A stretch of DNA of 64,000 bases from CAIKZY01 sp044374195 (GTDB taxonomy: Bacteria; Actinomycetota; Actinomycetes; S36-B12). Under the pieces are notes generated by a model. It saw nothing but the letters and a program-made list of their open reading frames with translations, was not told the DNA's origin and made no database searches. The position numbers and the translations under genes are program-made. The stretch lies in assembly GCA_044374195.1 (NCBI GenBank), contig JBILOY010000003.1, positions 1-64,000 on the forward strand, given 5' to 3'. Below, one piece after another: positions 44,104 to 52,165 of the stretch; the first letter of the stretch is position 1, and every line of letters begins with the position of its first letter.

Positions 44104-44790
44104 TCAGGAGGTTAGGGCGAGAGCGAAGGCACGTTCCACGACCTGCTCATCTGCATCCGTGTCGAGCACAGGGGCTGGTATCCGATGCCAGAGTGCCAGG
44201 AGGATGTCGCTAGCGGAGCCTCTCACCTCACCGGAGATACTCTGTCCGAGATCGAAGGTTCGGCCGTCGTTGAGCACGATTCGCACGCCCTCGCCAGGCA
44301 CCTCCAGGCGTCCGCGACCCACTTGCCTGGGGATGAAGACCTCGAACACCTCGGCGACACCGTCTGCGGCGAGCGACTCACCGATCGGCTCGAAAACTCC
44401 GAGTGCACTCCTCGCGTCCCACAAATGAACCGCAGCCTCCTGTGCTTGGCGTCGATACCAAAAGGACATCAACTTCGGCTCAGGCCCGAAAGTCCACCTG
44501 TTGTCCTGCGGGGATGTAGATCGCAGGAGGTTGCTGAGCTCGGTCACTCCCTCATCCAGCCACCCGAGGAGCAGCGCATCATCGATGGGCGATTCGACGA
44601 GGGGTAGTGGGCCATTCGTCTCGATACACGCCTTCGCCCAACGATGCACGGTGCCCAGATGCACGGCGAGATCCCGCAACTGCCAGCCCGGGCAGGCGGG
44701 CACGGCTAAGTCGAGATCAGACGTCGCCACGAGCGTGACGAATGAGCGGGCGTCGCTCTCGAATGAATTCCGGAAATCGCTTATCTCCAC
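44104..44790 (-). CDS. Maleylpyruvate isomerase family, mycothiol-dependent type
   Basis: This 228-residue member of the DinB/MDMPI superfamily has VPACPGWQLRDLAVHLGTVHRWA near 30-54 and YRRQAQEAAVHLWDAR near 115-130, which carry the conserved metal-binding histidines. Known members isomerise maleylpyruvate using mycothiol. It is the last gene of an operon with a P450 and an alcohol dehydrogenase and overlaps the P450 by 10 bases. The mycothiol synthase gene in the window is consistent with the cofactor. A cis-trans isomerisation after ring cleavage is a reasonable guess. Many family members remain uncharacterised. Confidence 0.8.
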   Translation of the reverse strand: MEISDFRNSFESDARSFVTLVATSDLDLAVPACPGWQLRDLAVHLGTVHRWAKACIETNGPLPLVESPIDDALLLGWLDEGVTELSNLLRSTSPQDNRWTFGPEPKLMSFWYRRQAQEAAVHLWDARSALGVFEPIGESLAADGVAEVFEVFIPRQVGRGRLEVPGEGVRIVLNDGRTFDLGQSISGEVRGSASDILLALWHRIPAPVLDTDADEQVVERAFALALTS

Positions 44791-46016
44791 GACGTGACGA
44801 TAGCGGGCAGGGAGGCAATGCCATTCACGAAATTCGAATTCGTGCGCTGAACCACACCATTGGCCTCGAAGTGAATCCGCTGTTTGATCATCTCCTCGAG
44901 CAGGATCTTGATCTCAATTCGGGCGAGCGGTGCCCCGAGGCAGTGGTGTGGGCCCTTGGCGCCAAAGGAGACCTGCGGCGGCCTGATGTCACGGGTGATG
45001 TCGAAGGTCAACGGGTTGGCAAACTCGGTCTCGTCGAAGTTTGCCGAGGCGTACCACATGACGACCTTGTCGTTCTCCTTGATCGGCACCCCGTGAAGCA
45101 CGGTGTCCTTGGTTGCCGTGCGCCGCATGTACATCACAGGCGTGGCCCAGCGAATGATCTCTTCGACCGCGTTGTCGACGAGTTCGGGGCGCTTGTAGAG
45201 CAATTCGAGTTGATCCGGATTGTGAATGAACGCGTCGATGCCATTGCTGATCGCGGTGCGAGTGGTCTCGTTGCCGGCGAAAACGAGAACGTGGAACATG
45301 TTCGTGAAGTCGAAGTCGCTCAGGCGGTCGCCGTCCTCTTCTGCTTCGACGAGCGTCGTGACGAGATCGTCCTTCGGGCTCTTGGTGCGTTCCTCGCGCA
45401 TGCCGCGTCCGTACTCGAAGAGCGCATGCGATGCAGGGGAACTGAACGGCAGCAGTTCGAGCGGCGTGGTGTTGCCATAGGCGTCGGGGGCAACGCCGCT
45501 GGAGTCGATGAGTTCATCAGAGAGCTGCACCAGATAGTCGGTGTCCTCCTCGGGCACGCCGAGGATGTTGACGATCACGCGGATGGGAAGCGGGGCCGAG
45601 ATGGCCTGCACGATGTCGACACTGCCCGCTTCGCGGGCATCGCGCAGCAACTGCGCTGCAATATCGCGCGTGACTTCCTCGTAGCCCTTGACCTTGCGGC
45701 CAGTGAAAGCGGGAATTCCGAGCTTGCGTAGCCGCACGTGCTCGGGGGCATCGGTATCGATGATCGAGCGGCGTGCAGTCATCTGTTCTTCTGTGAGGTC
45801 AGGCAGATTCGTCATGCCCTTTGCGCTCGAGTAGGTGAAGGGGTCCCGGGTGACCTCGGTGATATCGGCGTAGGTCGTCACGGCCCAGTAGGGACGACCT
45901 TCGTACATGCGCTGCGCAACTGGTTCAGTGCGACGCATCTCGGCGAACACCTCGTGCGGAATGCCATGCGCATACGATGCAGGGTCAGTGATGTCGATAT
46001 CGAGGTTCGCACTCAT
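44781..46016 (-). CDS. Cytochrome P450 (second of two)
   Basis: This 411-residue bacterial P450 has AGNETTRTAI in the I-helix near 250, the ExxR pair in EEIIRWATPV near 285 and the heme thiolate at about Cys359 in FGAKGPHHCLG. It overlaps the alcohol dehydrogenase by 4 bases. No ferredoxin or reductase lies nearby, so it may share those at 23981-25347. The substrate is unknown; hydroxylation followed by oxidation by the adjacent alcohol dehydrogenase is plausible. It is moderately similar to the first P450 but not a recent duplicate. Confidence 0.9.
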   Translation of the reverse strand: MSANLDIDITDPASYAHGIPHEVFAEMRRTEPVAQRMYEGRPYWAVTTYADITEVTRDPFTYSSAKGMTNLPDLTEEQMTARRSIIDTDAPEHVRLRKLGIPAFTGRKVKGYEEVTRDIAAQLLRDAREAGSVDIVQAISAPLPIRVIVNILGVPEEDTDYLVQLSDELIDSSGVAPDAYGNTTPLELLPFSSPASHALFEYGRGMREERTKSPKDDLVTTLVEAEEDGDRLSDFDFTNMFHVLVFAGNETTRTAISNGIDAFIHNPDQLELLYKRPELVDNAVEEIIRWATPVMYMRRTATKDTVLHGVPIKENDKVVMWYASANFDETEFANPLTFDITRDIRPPQVSFGAKGPHHCLGAPLARIEIKILLEEMIKQRIHFEANGVVQRTNSNFVNGIASLPAIVTSWR

Positions 46017-47014
46017 GCCATTGCGCTCGGTACGAGGACGAAGCGTCCGTTGACCTTGCCTTCATGCAGGCGATCGTGCGCAGTCTGCGCCTGATCAAGC
46101 CCGAGCACCTCGACCTCGGAATGCAGGTCATGCTGCTGCGCGAGAGCGACGAGCTCGGCCAGCTGATCGCGTGAACCCCACACCGATGTCATGAAGTGCG
46201 CCTCATGTGGGACAACTCCGAACCCGAAGGGAATGGTGCCGCCGAAGAGCCCGACGGTCACGCTGATCCCTTGGCGTGCCACGTGATCCCGGGCGGTCTG
46301 CACCGTGGACTCGGCGCCGACGAAATCCACGACAGCCGTGAACGTGCCCTCCACCTCGCCTGGAGCGACAGCCGAGTCAGCGCCGAGTTGAAGTGCGAGT
46401 TCGCGCTTCTGCGGTGAGGCATCAACGACGACGATCTCGGCCTTGGAGCGGATTCGCAGGAACTGCAGCCCGTACTGGCCAAGACCCCCGGCACCGATCA
46501 CGAGTGCTCGCGGATGGGGCACGCCCTTGCTCGGCGCTGCGGCGAGGAAAGGCAGGGTGTGGTCGACGGCGCGGTACGCGGTCAGGCCACCACAGGCCAG
46601 CGGTGCTGCCTTGGCGGGGTCGAGGTTGCCGATAGGCACGAGGTAGTAGTCGTCCTTCACCCAGATTCGGTCGGCGTAGCCACCGGGGGTGAACAGACCG
46701 ATCTCCTGGCTGTTCGGGCAGATCATTTCCTGCTGCGAGTCGCAGGCGAAGCAGCCGGGCTGGCGGCATCCCCAGCAGGCATAAATCAGGCAGTTGCCGA
46801 GGGTCGGATGCGCGACCACCACCTCATGCCCCATGGTCACGGGCATGGGCACGGGGAAGTCGCCGGCGGACACATGCAGGTCGGAGTGGCAGATTCCGCA
46901 GGCCAGTACGTCGAGGACGGACTGGTGAGGGCCACCGGCGGGATCGATCACCGGGTCAGGGACATCGAGTAATTCCAGAGGGGTACCGGGCGATGTCAGG
47001 ACAACGGCGCGCAT
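46013..47014 (-). CDS. Zinc-dependent medium-chain alcohol dehydrogenase
   Basis: This NAD(P)-dependent dehydrogenase has 333 residues from the ATG at 47014. The catalytic zinc ligands are in ACGICHSDLH near 38 and GHE near 61. The structural zinc cysteines are present in the segment from CRQPGC to CPN near 83-100. The nucleotide motif GAGGLGQYGLQ is near 180. It is first in the operon with the second P450 and the isomerase, and divergent from the third GS-like gene. It likely oxidises an alcohol formed by the P450. Confidence 0.87.
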   Translation of the reverse strand: MRAVVLTSPGTPLELLDVPDPVIDPAGGPHQSVLDVLACGICHSDLHVSAGDFPVPMPVTMGHEVVVAHPTLGNCLIYACWGCRQPGCFACDSQQEMICPNSQEIGLFTPGGYADRIWVKDDYYLVPIGNLDPAKAAPLACGGLTAYRAVDHTLPFLAAAPSKGVPHPRALVIGAGGLGQYGLQFLRIRSKAEIVVVDASPQKRELALQLGADSAVAPGEVEGTFTAVVDFVGAESTVQTARDHVARQGISVTVGLFGGTIPFGFGVVPHEAHFMTSVWGSRDQLAELVALAQQHDLHSEVEVLGLDQAQTAHDRLHEGKVNGRFVLVPSAMA

Positions 47015-47066
47015 CGGGCCTACTTTCTGCGATATTTCCCCATGAAGGGCCTGGTCTGAGACTACA

Positions 47067-47080
47067 TTTATCAAGTATCC
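47067..47080. promoter_or_regulatory. Possible GntR half-sites upstream of the third GS-like gene
   Basis: TTTATCA (47067-47073) is followed directly by AGTATCC. A similar pair, TGTATCA and TTTATCA, occurs at 51444-51457 before the GntR gene. The similarity is suggestive only. Confidence 0.3.
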
Positions 47081-47102
47081 ATTTCACCTTTTTGGAGGAT
47101 TC

Positions 47103-48446
47103 ATGTCCTGGGACCCCGCCGAGCGCGATCGCGTTGCCGCCCTGTGCGAGGAGCACGGCGTGCACACCGTCGAGTGCGTCATCGTCGACAGCTGGGGTAT
47201 GCCCCGTGGCAAGCGTCTGCCGGTTAAGCAGTTCCTGCGCGGCTCGGGCTACGCCATTGCCAGCGTCGTCTACAGCTGGGATCCCACCTGTTTCATCTTC
47301 GACACCCCCTGGGTCTCGGTCGACGGCGGCGTCCCTGACATGCACGCGATCCCCGATCTCTCCAGTTTCCGTATCGCGGGCTGGACAGAAGGCGTCGCCA
47401 TCGTCATGTGCGACACGGTGACCGTTGACGGCCACGAGCCGATCGCGATGGATGCCCGCAACATGCTCAAGAAGCAGCTGGCCCGCGCAGAGGCGATGGG
47501 CTACGGAGTCGACGCGGCATCCGAGCTCGAGTGCCACTTCTTCACGCCCGACTGGAAGCCAATCTACGACGACATCAACTGCTACTCCATTTACCGTGGC
47601 TGGGAGATGGAGCCCTTCATGCTCGATATCCGCGAGTCGCTGCGCAAGACAGGCATCGAGGTCGAGGCCTGCAATGTCGAGTACGGCCCGGGCCAGACCG
47701 AGATCAACGTGCGCTACGGCCCGATGCTCAAGATGGCCGACGACACTGTGTACTTCAAGTACATCGTGCGCCTGTGCGCGAAGCGTCATGGCCTGAACGT
47801 CACCTTCATGGCCAAGCCGTTCATCTCCGAGGCCGGTAATGGCATGCACATTCACCAGTCGCTGACCAAAGATGGCAAGAACGCCTTCGCGGTGCGCGAC
47901 GAAGACACGGTGCTTGGTAACGCCTTGATGCGCAAGTACCTCACCGGGTTGCTCGCCCATCACAAGGAACTGCAACTGATCATGACCCCGACGATTAGTG
48001 GCTACAAGCGGCTTCAGGATTACTCCTTCTCGCCGACTCAAGTCACTTGGGGTCTCGATCACCGACTGGTCGGCGTTCGCTGCATCGTGGGTGCCGGGGC
48101 GAGCAACCGACTAGAGGCCCGCTGGGCCGCAGCCGATGCGAATCCGTACCTGGTGTTCGCGGGCGTTCTTGCCGCCGGCCTCGATGGAATCGAGAACGAC
48201 TACGAGCTTATGCCGCAGACCACGGGCGACCCGCATGCTGAAGAGCAATGGGAGCGTCTGCCCACGAGTATCGTCGGAGCCATCGACAACTTCGACTGCG
48301 CATTCACTCGCGAGGTTTTCGGTGATACCTTCGTCGACAACTTCCTGTTCATGCAGCGCCGAGAATTCGACGAGTTCACGGCGAATGCCGAGCAGGGCGA
48401 CGATGTCAGTGAGTGGGAATTGAAGCGATACCGGGCGGTGATCTAG
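47103..48446 (+). CDS. Glutamine synthetase-like ligase (third of three)
   Basis: This 447-residue GS-like protein has the first metal motif in ASELECHFF near 139, the second in AGNGMHIHQS near 241, and RLEARWAAADANPY near 335. The ATG follows TTTTTGGAGG, a strong ribosome site. It is immediately followed, with zero gap, by a GATase-like gene and then a CoA-transferase. Long-standing parallels are AtdA1/AtdA2 in aniline catabolism and PuuA/PuuD in putrescine catabolism. The N-terminal part is unlike the other two copies, so the three probably have different substrates. Confidence 0.84.
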   Translation: MSWDPAERDRVAALCEEHGVHTVECVIVDSWGMPRGKRLPVKQFLRGSGYAIASVVYSWDPTCFIFDTPWVSVDGGVPDMHAIPDLSSFRIAGWTEGVAIVMCDTVTVDGHEPIAMDARNMLKKQLARAEAMGYGVDAASELECHFFTPDWKPIYDDINCYSIYRGWEMEPFMLDIRESLRKTGIEVEACNVEYGPGQTEINVRYGPMLKMADDTVYFKYIVRLCAKRHGLNVTFMAKPFISEAGNGMHIHQSLTKDGKNAFAVRDEDTVLGNALMRKYLTGLLAHHKELQLIMTPTISGYKRLQDYSFSPTQVTWGLDHRLVGVRCIVGAGASNRLEARWAAADANPYLVFAGVLAAGLDGIENDYELMPQTTGDPHAEEQWERLPTSIVGAIDNFDCAFTREVFGDTFVDNFLFMQRREFDEFTANAEQGDDVSEWELKRYRAVI

Positions 48447-49148
48447 ATGGCGCACATTTTGATGATCAGCCACGAGCCCGAGGCGGCACCAGGCGTCATC
48501 GGAGAACTCCTGGCTGAGCAGGGCCATGATGTCGAGCGCCACATCATCCTCACCGATCCGGCAAATCCCGATACCAACTTCCCCGACGTCAATGACTTCG
48601 ATGCCGTGATCGCCTTCGGCTCCTTCTCCAATGTCTATGACGAGAAGTCACGAGTATGGGTAGAGCCCGAGATCGAGCTGATTCGCACCACCATGCGCGA
48701 TGACGTTCCGTACCTCGGGCTCTGCTTCGGTGGGCAGCTGCTCACCGAGAGCCTGGGCGGTTATGTCGAAAGAGCACCGGATGGCAGCGATGAGGTCGGT
48801 CTGCTGAGCATCGAGCCGACCGGTGCCACGATGCCCATTCCGCAGGGGCCGTGGTTCACCTGGCACGAGGATCGCATGATCTTGCCGGCTGACGTCGAGA
48901 TCCTCGCAGAGACCCCGGATGCCGTTCAGTTGTTCCGCAAGGGTCGGGCAGTCGGCACGCAGTTCCATCCCGAGGCCAATGTTGAGCTCGTGTCGGGCTG
49001 GATTCGGATTGGTCCCGATCACGTTCCCGACTACACATCGGCCGACCAGATCCTCGGAGACCTGGCTCGCGCCAGCGACGCTACGCGCGCGAACTGCGCG
49101 GCTCTTCTTGACTGGTTCCTGCGCGATGTCGCCGAGGTAGATGCGTGA
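48447..49148 (+). CDS. Class I glutamine amidotransferase-like hydrolase (second of two)
   Basis: This 233-residue protein has nucleophile Cys93 in GLCFGGQ and the dyad His174-Pro-Glu176 in TQFHPEA. It starts directly after the GS-like stop and its own stop overlaps the next start, so the three are one operon. No synthetase domain is attached. It should hydrolyse the gamma-glutamyl bond of the ligase product, either to finish a protection step or to prevent toxic build-up. The first GATase-like protein at 30694 shares the motifs but differs elsewhere. Confidence 0.82.
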   Translation: MAHILMISHEPEAAPGVIGELLAEQGHDVERHIILTDPANPDTNFPDVNDFDAVIAFGSFSNVYDEKSRVWVEPEIELIRTTMRDDVPYLGLCFGGQLLTESLGGYVERAPDGSDEVGLLSIEPTGATMPIPQGPWFTWHEDRMILPADVEILAETPDAVQLFRKGRAVGTQFHPEANVELVSGWIRIGPDHVPDYTSADQILGDLARASDATRANCAALLDWFLRDVAEVDA

Positions 49149-50284
49149 GCGCACCCCTCGAAGGGGTAGTCGTCGTCTCCCTCGAGCAGGCCATTTCGGC
49201 GCCCTTTGCCACTCGTCAGCTCGCCGACCTCGGCGCGATAGTCATCAAGATTGAGCGTCCCGAGGGCGACTTCGCACGTACCTACGACAGCAATGTGCAA
49301 GGCGAGTCCGCTTTCTTCGTGTGGGCCAATCGCGGCAAGCAATCGGTGGTGCTCGACATCAAGAACTCTGATGACCTGGCTACGTTCTGGGCCTTGGTCG
49401 CCGGTGCTGATGTCTTCATGCACAACATCGCCCCCGCCTCGGCTGCTCGCCTCGGTATCGATGCTGAGACTCTGCACGCGAAGTTCCCCTCGCTGATTGC
49501 CTGCGAGGTCTCCGGTTACGGCCCCGGCGGTCCGCGCAGCGACGACAAGGCCTACGACCTCGCGATACAGGCCGAGGCAGGTGCTTTCAGCGTTACCGGC
49601 GATGCGCAGATGAGCAAGGTCGGATTCTCCGTGGCAGACATTTCGTCGGGGATGTACGCGCTGACCGGGGTGCTGGCTGCTTTGGTGCGTCGTGATCGCA
49701 CCGGGGAGGGTGCCGCGATCGGTGTTTCCATGCTCGACTCACTCACCGAATGGCTCTCTGCACCCCTGTATGCCGCCGCTCATGGCGGTGGACAAGCTCC
49801 GCGCACCGGTCGTCGTCATCATGCGATCGCGCCTTATGGCACCTTCGGGCTAGCTGATGGGCGCACAGTGCTGCTGGCTATCCAGAATGATCGCGAGTGG
49901 GCGGCCTTCGCCGAGCAGGTGCTCGCAGATGTTGCGTTGGCCACAGACCCGCGCTTTGCCACCAATGCCGTGCGCATTGCGAATGTCGATGAGCTCGAGG
50001 CGATGATCACGGTGCGGTTCGCGAGTGCTCCTGCCGATGAGATCCGCGCGAGCCTTTCATCTGCCAACATTGCCACCGCGAATGTCAATGATCTAGCTCA
50101 GGTGTGGCATCACGAGCAGCTACGAGCGCGTGATCGTTTCGCTGATGTTGATCTGCCGAATGGTCGCATCGAGATGCTGAAGTCACCCTTCGACATCAGC
50201 GAATGGACTCCGGGAGCGCAATCGGTGCCCGCGCTCGGCGAGCACGATGCGGCGACAGTGCGCCGAATCACGGAAACCGACTAG
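49145..50284 (+). CDS. Family III CoA-transferase (CaiB/BaiF)
   Basis: This 379-residue enzyme transfers CoA between carboxylic acids. EQAISAPFATRQLADLGAIV near 15-34 and the Asp-containing DKAYDLAIQAEAG near 138-150 hold the conserved N-terminal fold and the likely catalytic aspartate. GRRHHAIAPYGTF near 222 is also typical. It starts with GTG overlapping the GATase stop (GTGA). The partner acyl-CoA dehydrogenase converges with it, overlapping 4 bases at 50281-50284. An acid from the amine pathway is the expected substrate. Confidence 0.87.
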   Translation: MSAPLEGVVVVSLEQAISAPFATRQLADLGAIVIKIERPEGDFARTYDSNVQGESAFFVWANRGKQSVVLDIKNSDDLATFWALVAGADVFMHNIAPASAARLGIDAETLHAKFPSLIACEVSGYGPGGPRSDDKAYDLAIQAEAGAFSVTGDAQMSKVGFSVADISSGMYALTGVLAALVRRDRTGEGAAIGVSMLDSLTEWLSAPLYAAAHGGGQAPRTGRRHHAIAPYGTFGLADGRTVLLAIQNDREWAAFAEQVLADVALATDPRFATNAVRIANVDELEAMITVRFASAPADEIRASLSSANIATANVNDLAQVWHHEQLRARDRFADVDLPNGRIEMLKSPFDISEWTPGAQSVPALGEHDAATVRRITETD

Positions 50285-51435
50285 TACGACTTCGGAAGCC
50301 CCAGCACGTGCTGGCCCACATAGGCGAGCACGAGATTGTTGTTGATGGGCGCCACCTGGTAGAGCCGGGTCTCGCGGAACTTGCGCTCGATGTCGTACTC
50401 GACGGCGAAGCCGAAGCCACCGTGCGTGTCGAGTGCGGCATTCGCCGCAGCCCATGATGCCTCCGAGCACAGCAGCTTGGCCATGTTTGCCTCTGCCGCG
50501 CACTTCTCGTGAGCGTCGTACTTCGCGGCAGCATCGAACCGCATGAGATCAGCTGCGCGAAGTTGGGCGTACGCCTTGGCGAGCGGAAACTGAACTCCCT
50601 GATTCGTGCCAATCGGCTTGTCGAAGACCACACGCTCATTGGCATAGGCGACCGCCTTCTCGAGCAGGAAGCGACCATCACCGATGCACTCCGCGGCGAT
50701 CAGGATTCGTTCGGCATTCATGCCGTCGAGGATGTACCGGAAGCCCTTGCCCTCCTCGCCGACGAGTGCATCGGCGGGGATGATCACGTCATCGAGGAAG
50801 ACCTCGGTCGTGTTGTGATTCATCATCGTCTTGATGGGCTTGATCGTGATGCCCTCGACCTCACGCATGTTGATCAGGAAGGTCGACAGGCCGTCAGTCG
50901 GCTTCTCGCACTCGTCATACGGAGTCGTGCGGGCGAGTAGCAGCATGAGGTCGGAGTAGAGGGCGCGTGAAGTCCAGATCTTCTGGCCATTGATACGCCA
51001 GCCCTCCGGAACGCGCTCGGCCTTGGTGCGAATGCGAGTGGTCTCCGAACCCGCGCCGGGCTCGGTGACACCGAATGCCTGCAGTCGCAGCGTGCCATTG
51101 GCGATCTGCGGTAGGTAGTGCTGCTTCTGCTCGGCACTGCCGTGGCGCAAGATCGTGCCCATCACGTACATCTGCGCATGGCAGGCAGCGGGGTTGCCGC
51201 CGGAGGCCGCGATCTCCTCCATGATGATCGAGGCCTCGGTGAGGGTGGCTCCGCCGCCGCCGTACTCCTCGGGGATCAGGGCCGCCAGGTACCCCGCCTG
51301 GGTAAGGGAGTCGACGAACTCCTGTGGGTAGGTTTCAGGCTCGAGCCCGCGCCAATACTCGCCGGGGTAGGCCTCACAGATCTCGCGCACGCCGGCGCGA
51401 AGGTCGTCATACTCGGGGATATCGGTCAGCTTCAC
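50281..51435 (-). CDS. Acyl-CoA dehydrogenase (second of two)
   Basis: This FAD enzyme has 384 residues. LIPEEYGGGGATLTEASI near 54-71, VTEPGAGSETTRIRT near 127 and LDTHGGFGFAVEYDIERKFRET near 338-360 are standard acyl-CoA dehydrogenase elements. The adjacent CoA-transferase and the GntR regulator, which it faces across a shared promoter region, suggest a fatty- or aryl-acid branch controlled by that regulator. The chain-length preference is unknown. Confidence 0.87.
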   Translation of the reverse strand: MKLTDIPEYDDLRAGVREICEAYPGEYWRGLEPETYPQEFVDSLTQAGYLAALIPEEYGGGGATLTEASIIMEEIAASGGNPAACHAQMYVMGTILRHGSAEQKQHYLPQIANGTLRLQAFGVTEPGAGSETTRIRTKAERVPEGWRINGQKIWTSRALYSDLMLLLARTTPYDECEKPTDGLSTFLINMREVEGITIKPIKTMMNHNTTEVFLDDVIIPADALVGEEGKGFRYILDGMNAERILIAAECIGDGRFLLEKAVAYANERVVFDKPIGTNQGVQFPLAKAYAQLRAADLMRFDAAAKYDAHEKCAAEANMAKLLCSEASWAAANAALDTHGGFGFAVEYDIERKFRETRLYQVAPINNNLVLAYVGQHVLGLPKSY

Positions 51436-51443
51436 AGGCTATT

Positions 51444-51457
51444 TGTATCATTTATCA
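51444..51457. promoter_or_regulatory. Direct repeat in the GntR/acyl-CoA dehydrogenase intergenic region
   Basis: TGTATCA and TTTATCA lie head to tail between the divergent starts (51435 and 51479). A related pair is found at 47067-47080. It may be an autoregulatory site, but this is weak. Confidence 0.35.
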
Positions 51458-51478
51458 GAAATCTGGGCAGGAGGAATC

Positions 51479-52165
51479 GTGGCAAAGGATGCGTTCGACC
51501 GCGTGCCGAGGCGGCGCAACCTCGCCGACGACGTCGCCGATCACATCCGCGAGGCGATTCTCACCGGTCGGATGCGCCCCGGCACCCGGGTCGACCAGGA
51601 CGCCATTGCCGAGGAACTCGGGGTTTCCCGGCTTCCGGTGCGTGAAGCCCTCATCGCCTTGGATCAAGAGGGCCTGATCGCCACCATCCCGCGACGCGGT
51701 TCGCGAGTTCAGCAACTCTCGCCTGACGACATCATTGATCACTACGAGCTCTTCGGTCAGGTGGCCGGGCTTGCTACCGCGCGTGCGGTCACGCGTACCG
51801 ATGATGCGGGCATTGCTCGCCTCGCCGAGCTGCATGCGCAGATGGAGGCGACACCTGACAAGGCCGAACGCCAGCGCCTGAACTTCGAGTTCCACCGCAC
51901 CATCAACACGGCGGCAGGAAGTAAGCGCATCAATTCGATGCTGCGTCTTCTCTCGAAGTCACTCCCGATGCCCTATGTCGACTTTCCTGATGAGTGGTTG
52001 CACGACGCGAGCGAGCAGCATGGCGAAATTGTGTCAGCTTTCATCAAGCGAGATTCGGCGGCCGCGCAGCGTGCGATGCAAAATCACATCAGCTCGAGCG
52101 GACGGCATGCGATCGACGTGCTGACCGCTATGGGCTTCTTCGAGCCGGTCGAATTAGACGACTGA
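51479..52165 (+). CDS. GntR family regulator with FCD domain
   Basis: This FadR-subfamily regulator has about 228 residues. The winged helix near 15-70 contains DAIAEELGVSRLPVREALIA, and a helical FCD ligand-binding domain follows, with His-rich FEFHRTIN near 135. The GTG at 51479 has AGGAGG 4 bases before it, better than the in-frame TTG at 51443. It likely controls the acyl-CoA dehydrogenase and possibly the GS-like/CoA-transferase operon in response to an acid ligand, as FadR relatives do. Confidence 0.87.
   Translation: MAKDAFDRVPRRRNLADDVADHIREAILTGRMRPGTRVDQDAIAEELGVSRLPVREALIALDQEGLIATIPRRGSRVQQLSPDDIIDHYELFGQVAGLATARAVTRTDDAGIARLAELHAQMEATPDKAERQRLNFEFHRTINTAAGSKRINSMLRLLSKSLPMPYVDFPDEWLHDASEQHGEIVSAFIKRDSAAAQRAMQNHISSSGRHAIDVLTAMGFFEPVELDD

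Noticed and set aside
46956..48062. Long minus-strand open frame opposite the third GS-like gene
   Set aside because: It mirrors the coding frame of a clear ligase gene and crosses the promoter region; no domain was recognised.
31559..48446. The three GS-like proteins as housekeeping glutamine synthetases
   Set aside because: The adenylylation motif was not seen, they are mutually different, and their neighbours are GATase-like, P450 and CoA-linked catabolic genes.
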